Origin: Nocardioides caldifontis
GTDB lineage: Bacteria; Actinomycetota; Actinomycetes; Propionibacteriales; Nocardioidaceae
Direction: 5' to 3'
Assembly (NCBI RefSeq): GCF_008087345.1
Contig: NZ_VHIB01000001.1
Span: 1,213,619 to 1,277,618, forward strand
Length of the DNA stretch: 64,000 bases
The notes under the pieces were generated by a model. The model did not search any database. It saw nothing but the letters and a program-made list of their open reading frames with translations, and was not told the origin of the DNA. Below, piece by piece: positions 63,893-64,000 of the stretch. The position numbers and the translations under genes are program-made. How positions within the stretch are numbered: position 1 is the first letter of the stretch; each line of letters starts with the position of its first letter.

Positions 63893-64000
63893 GCCCGCTG
63901 AGATGGTCGTGAACGACGAAGGGTGCCGGGTGCTGGGGTAGGCGCGTGAGGATTCTCCGGACCTCGCTGTCCGGACGTTCCACTGCTGTGTTGGGTCGCG

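Overview
The window is high-GC actinobacterial chromosome, most like Nocardioides or another member of the Propionibacteriales. The evidence is near-uniform G/C third positions, frequent GTG starts with GTGA/ATGA overlaps, and actinobacterial marker families: KorAB, an XPB helicase, CysO, an SsgA-like protein, DUF3263, DUF5709, DUF5999 and LytR_C proteins, and a GroEL with a Gly-Met tail. Identifications come from recalled family motifs; no database was searched.

Left part (1-20 kb): rarD and korAB (2-oxoacid:ferredoxin oxidoreductase) read leftward. A divergent sulfate ABC operon (binding lipoprotein, two permeases, ATPase) follows. Next come an alpha/beta hydrolase, an amino-acid permease and an isolated nuoB-nuoC-nuoI-like trio. 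After a tRNA-Thr there is a secreted lytic transglycosylase with a very long Gly/Ser tail, then a group of small stress and development genes (DUF5709, SsgA-like, DUF5999, DUF2231, STAS). Two of these have promoter boxes of the SigB/SigF type. recQ, a metallo-beta-lactamase-fold protein and an ANTAR protein close this part.

Middle (20-36 kb): a decayed succinate-semialdehyde dehydrogenase gene is followed by an extradiol dioxygenase/MarR pair, ung, a GDSL lipoprotein, a PhaC-like hydrolase and the trehalose genes otsA and otsB on opposite strands. A SAM riboswitch precedes thrC-cysO, which links O-phosphohomoserine use with sulfur-carrier-dependent cysteine synthesis. Next are a LacI-family regulator that has lost its DNA-binding domain but sits behind CelR-like operators, and groL with two CIRCE elements. 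A single gene with an AbiEi-type N-terminus and a DUF559 nuclease-like C-terminus follows, enclosed by inverted double-hairpin repeats. alkB, with an SOS box, comes last.

Right part (36-64 kb): a MacB-type ABC exporter and a GntR regulator lead into a complete form II CO-dehydrogenase-like operon: mocA, coxD, coxE, xdhC, a flavin reductase gene, coxS, coxL, coxM and coxG. XPB with a translationally coupled small Cys-containing protein, a DUF4870 protein, and PucR divergent from an amine/omega-amino-acid catabolic operon (mmsA, aminotransferase, FAD oxidase, cupin) follow, then a sulfatase. The last 3.7 kb differ in codon use and carry one 1125-residue protein with a degenerate NTPase-like N-terminus and a long helical body. 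It looks like an accessory gene, possibly a defense gene.

Short repeats are prominent. A 22-bp unit occurs at the left edge, at 21.4 kb and inside the coxG reading frame. A different 24-bp unit occurs four times, as two inverted pairs, just after coxG. A paired-hairpin repeat encloses the AbiEi/DUF559 gene. The two features most worth following are that hairpin-flanked nuclease-like gene and the 1125-residue protein at the right edge.
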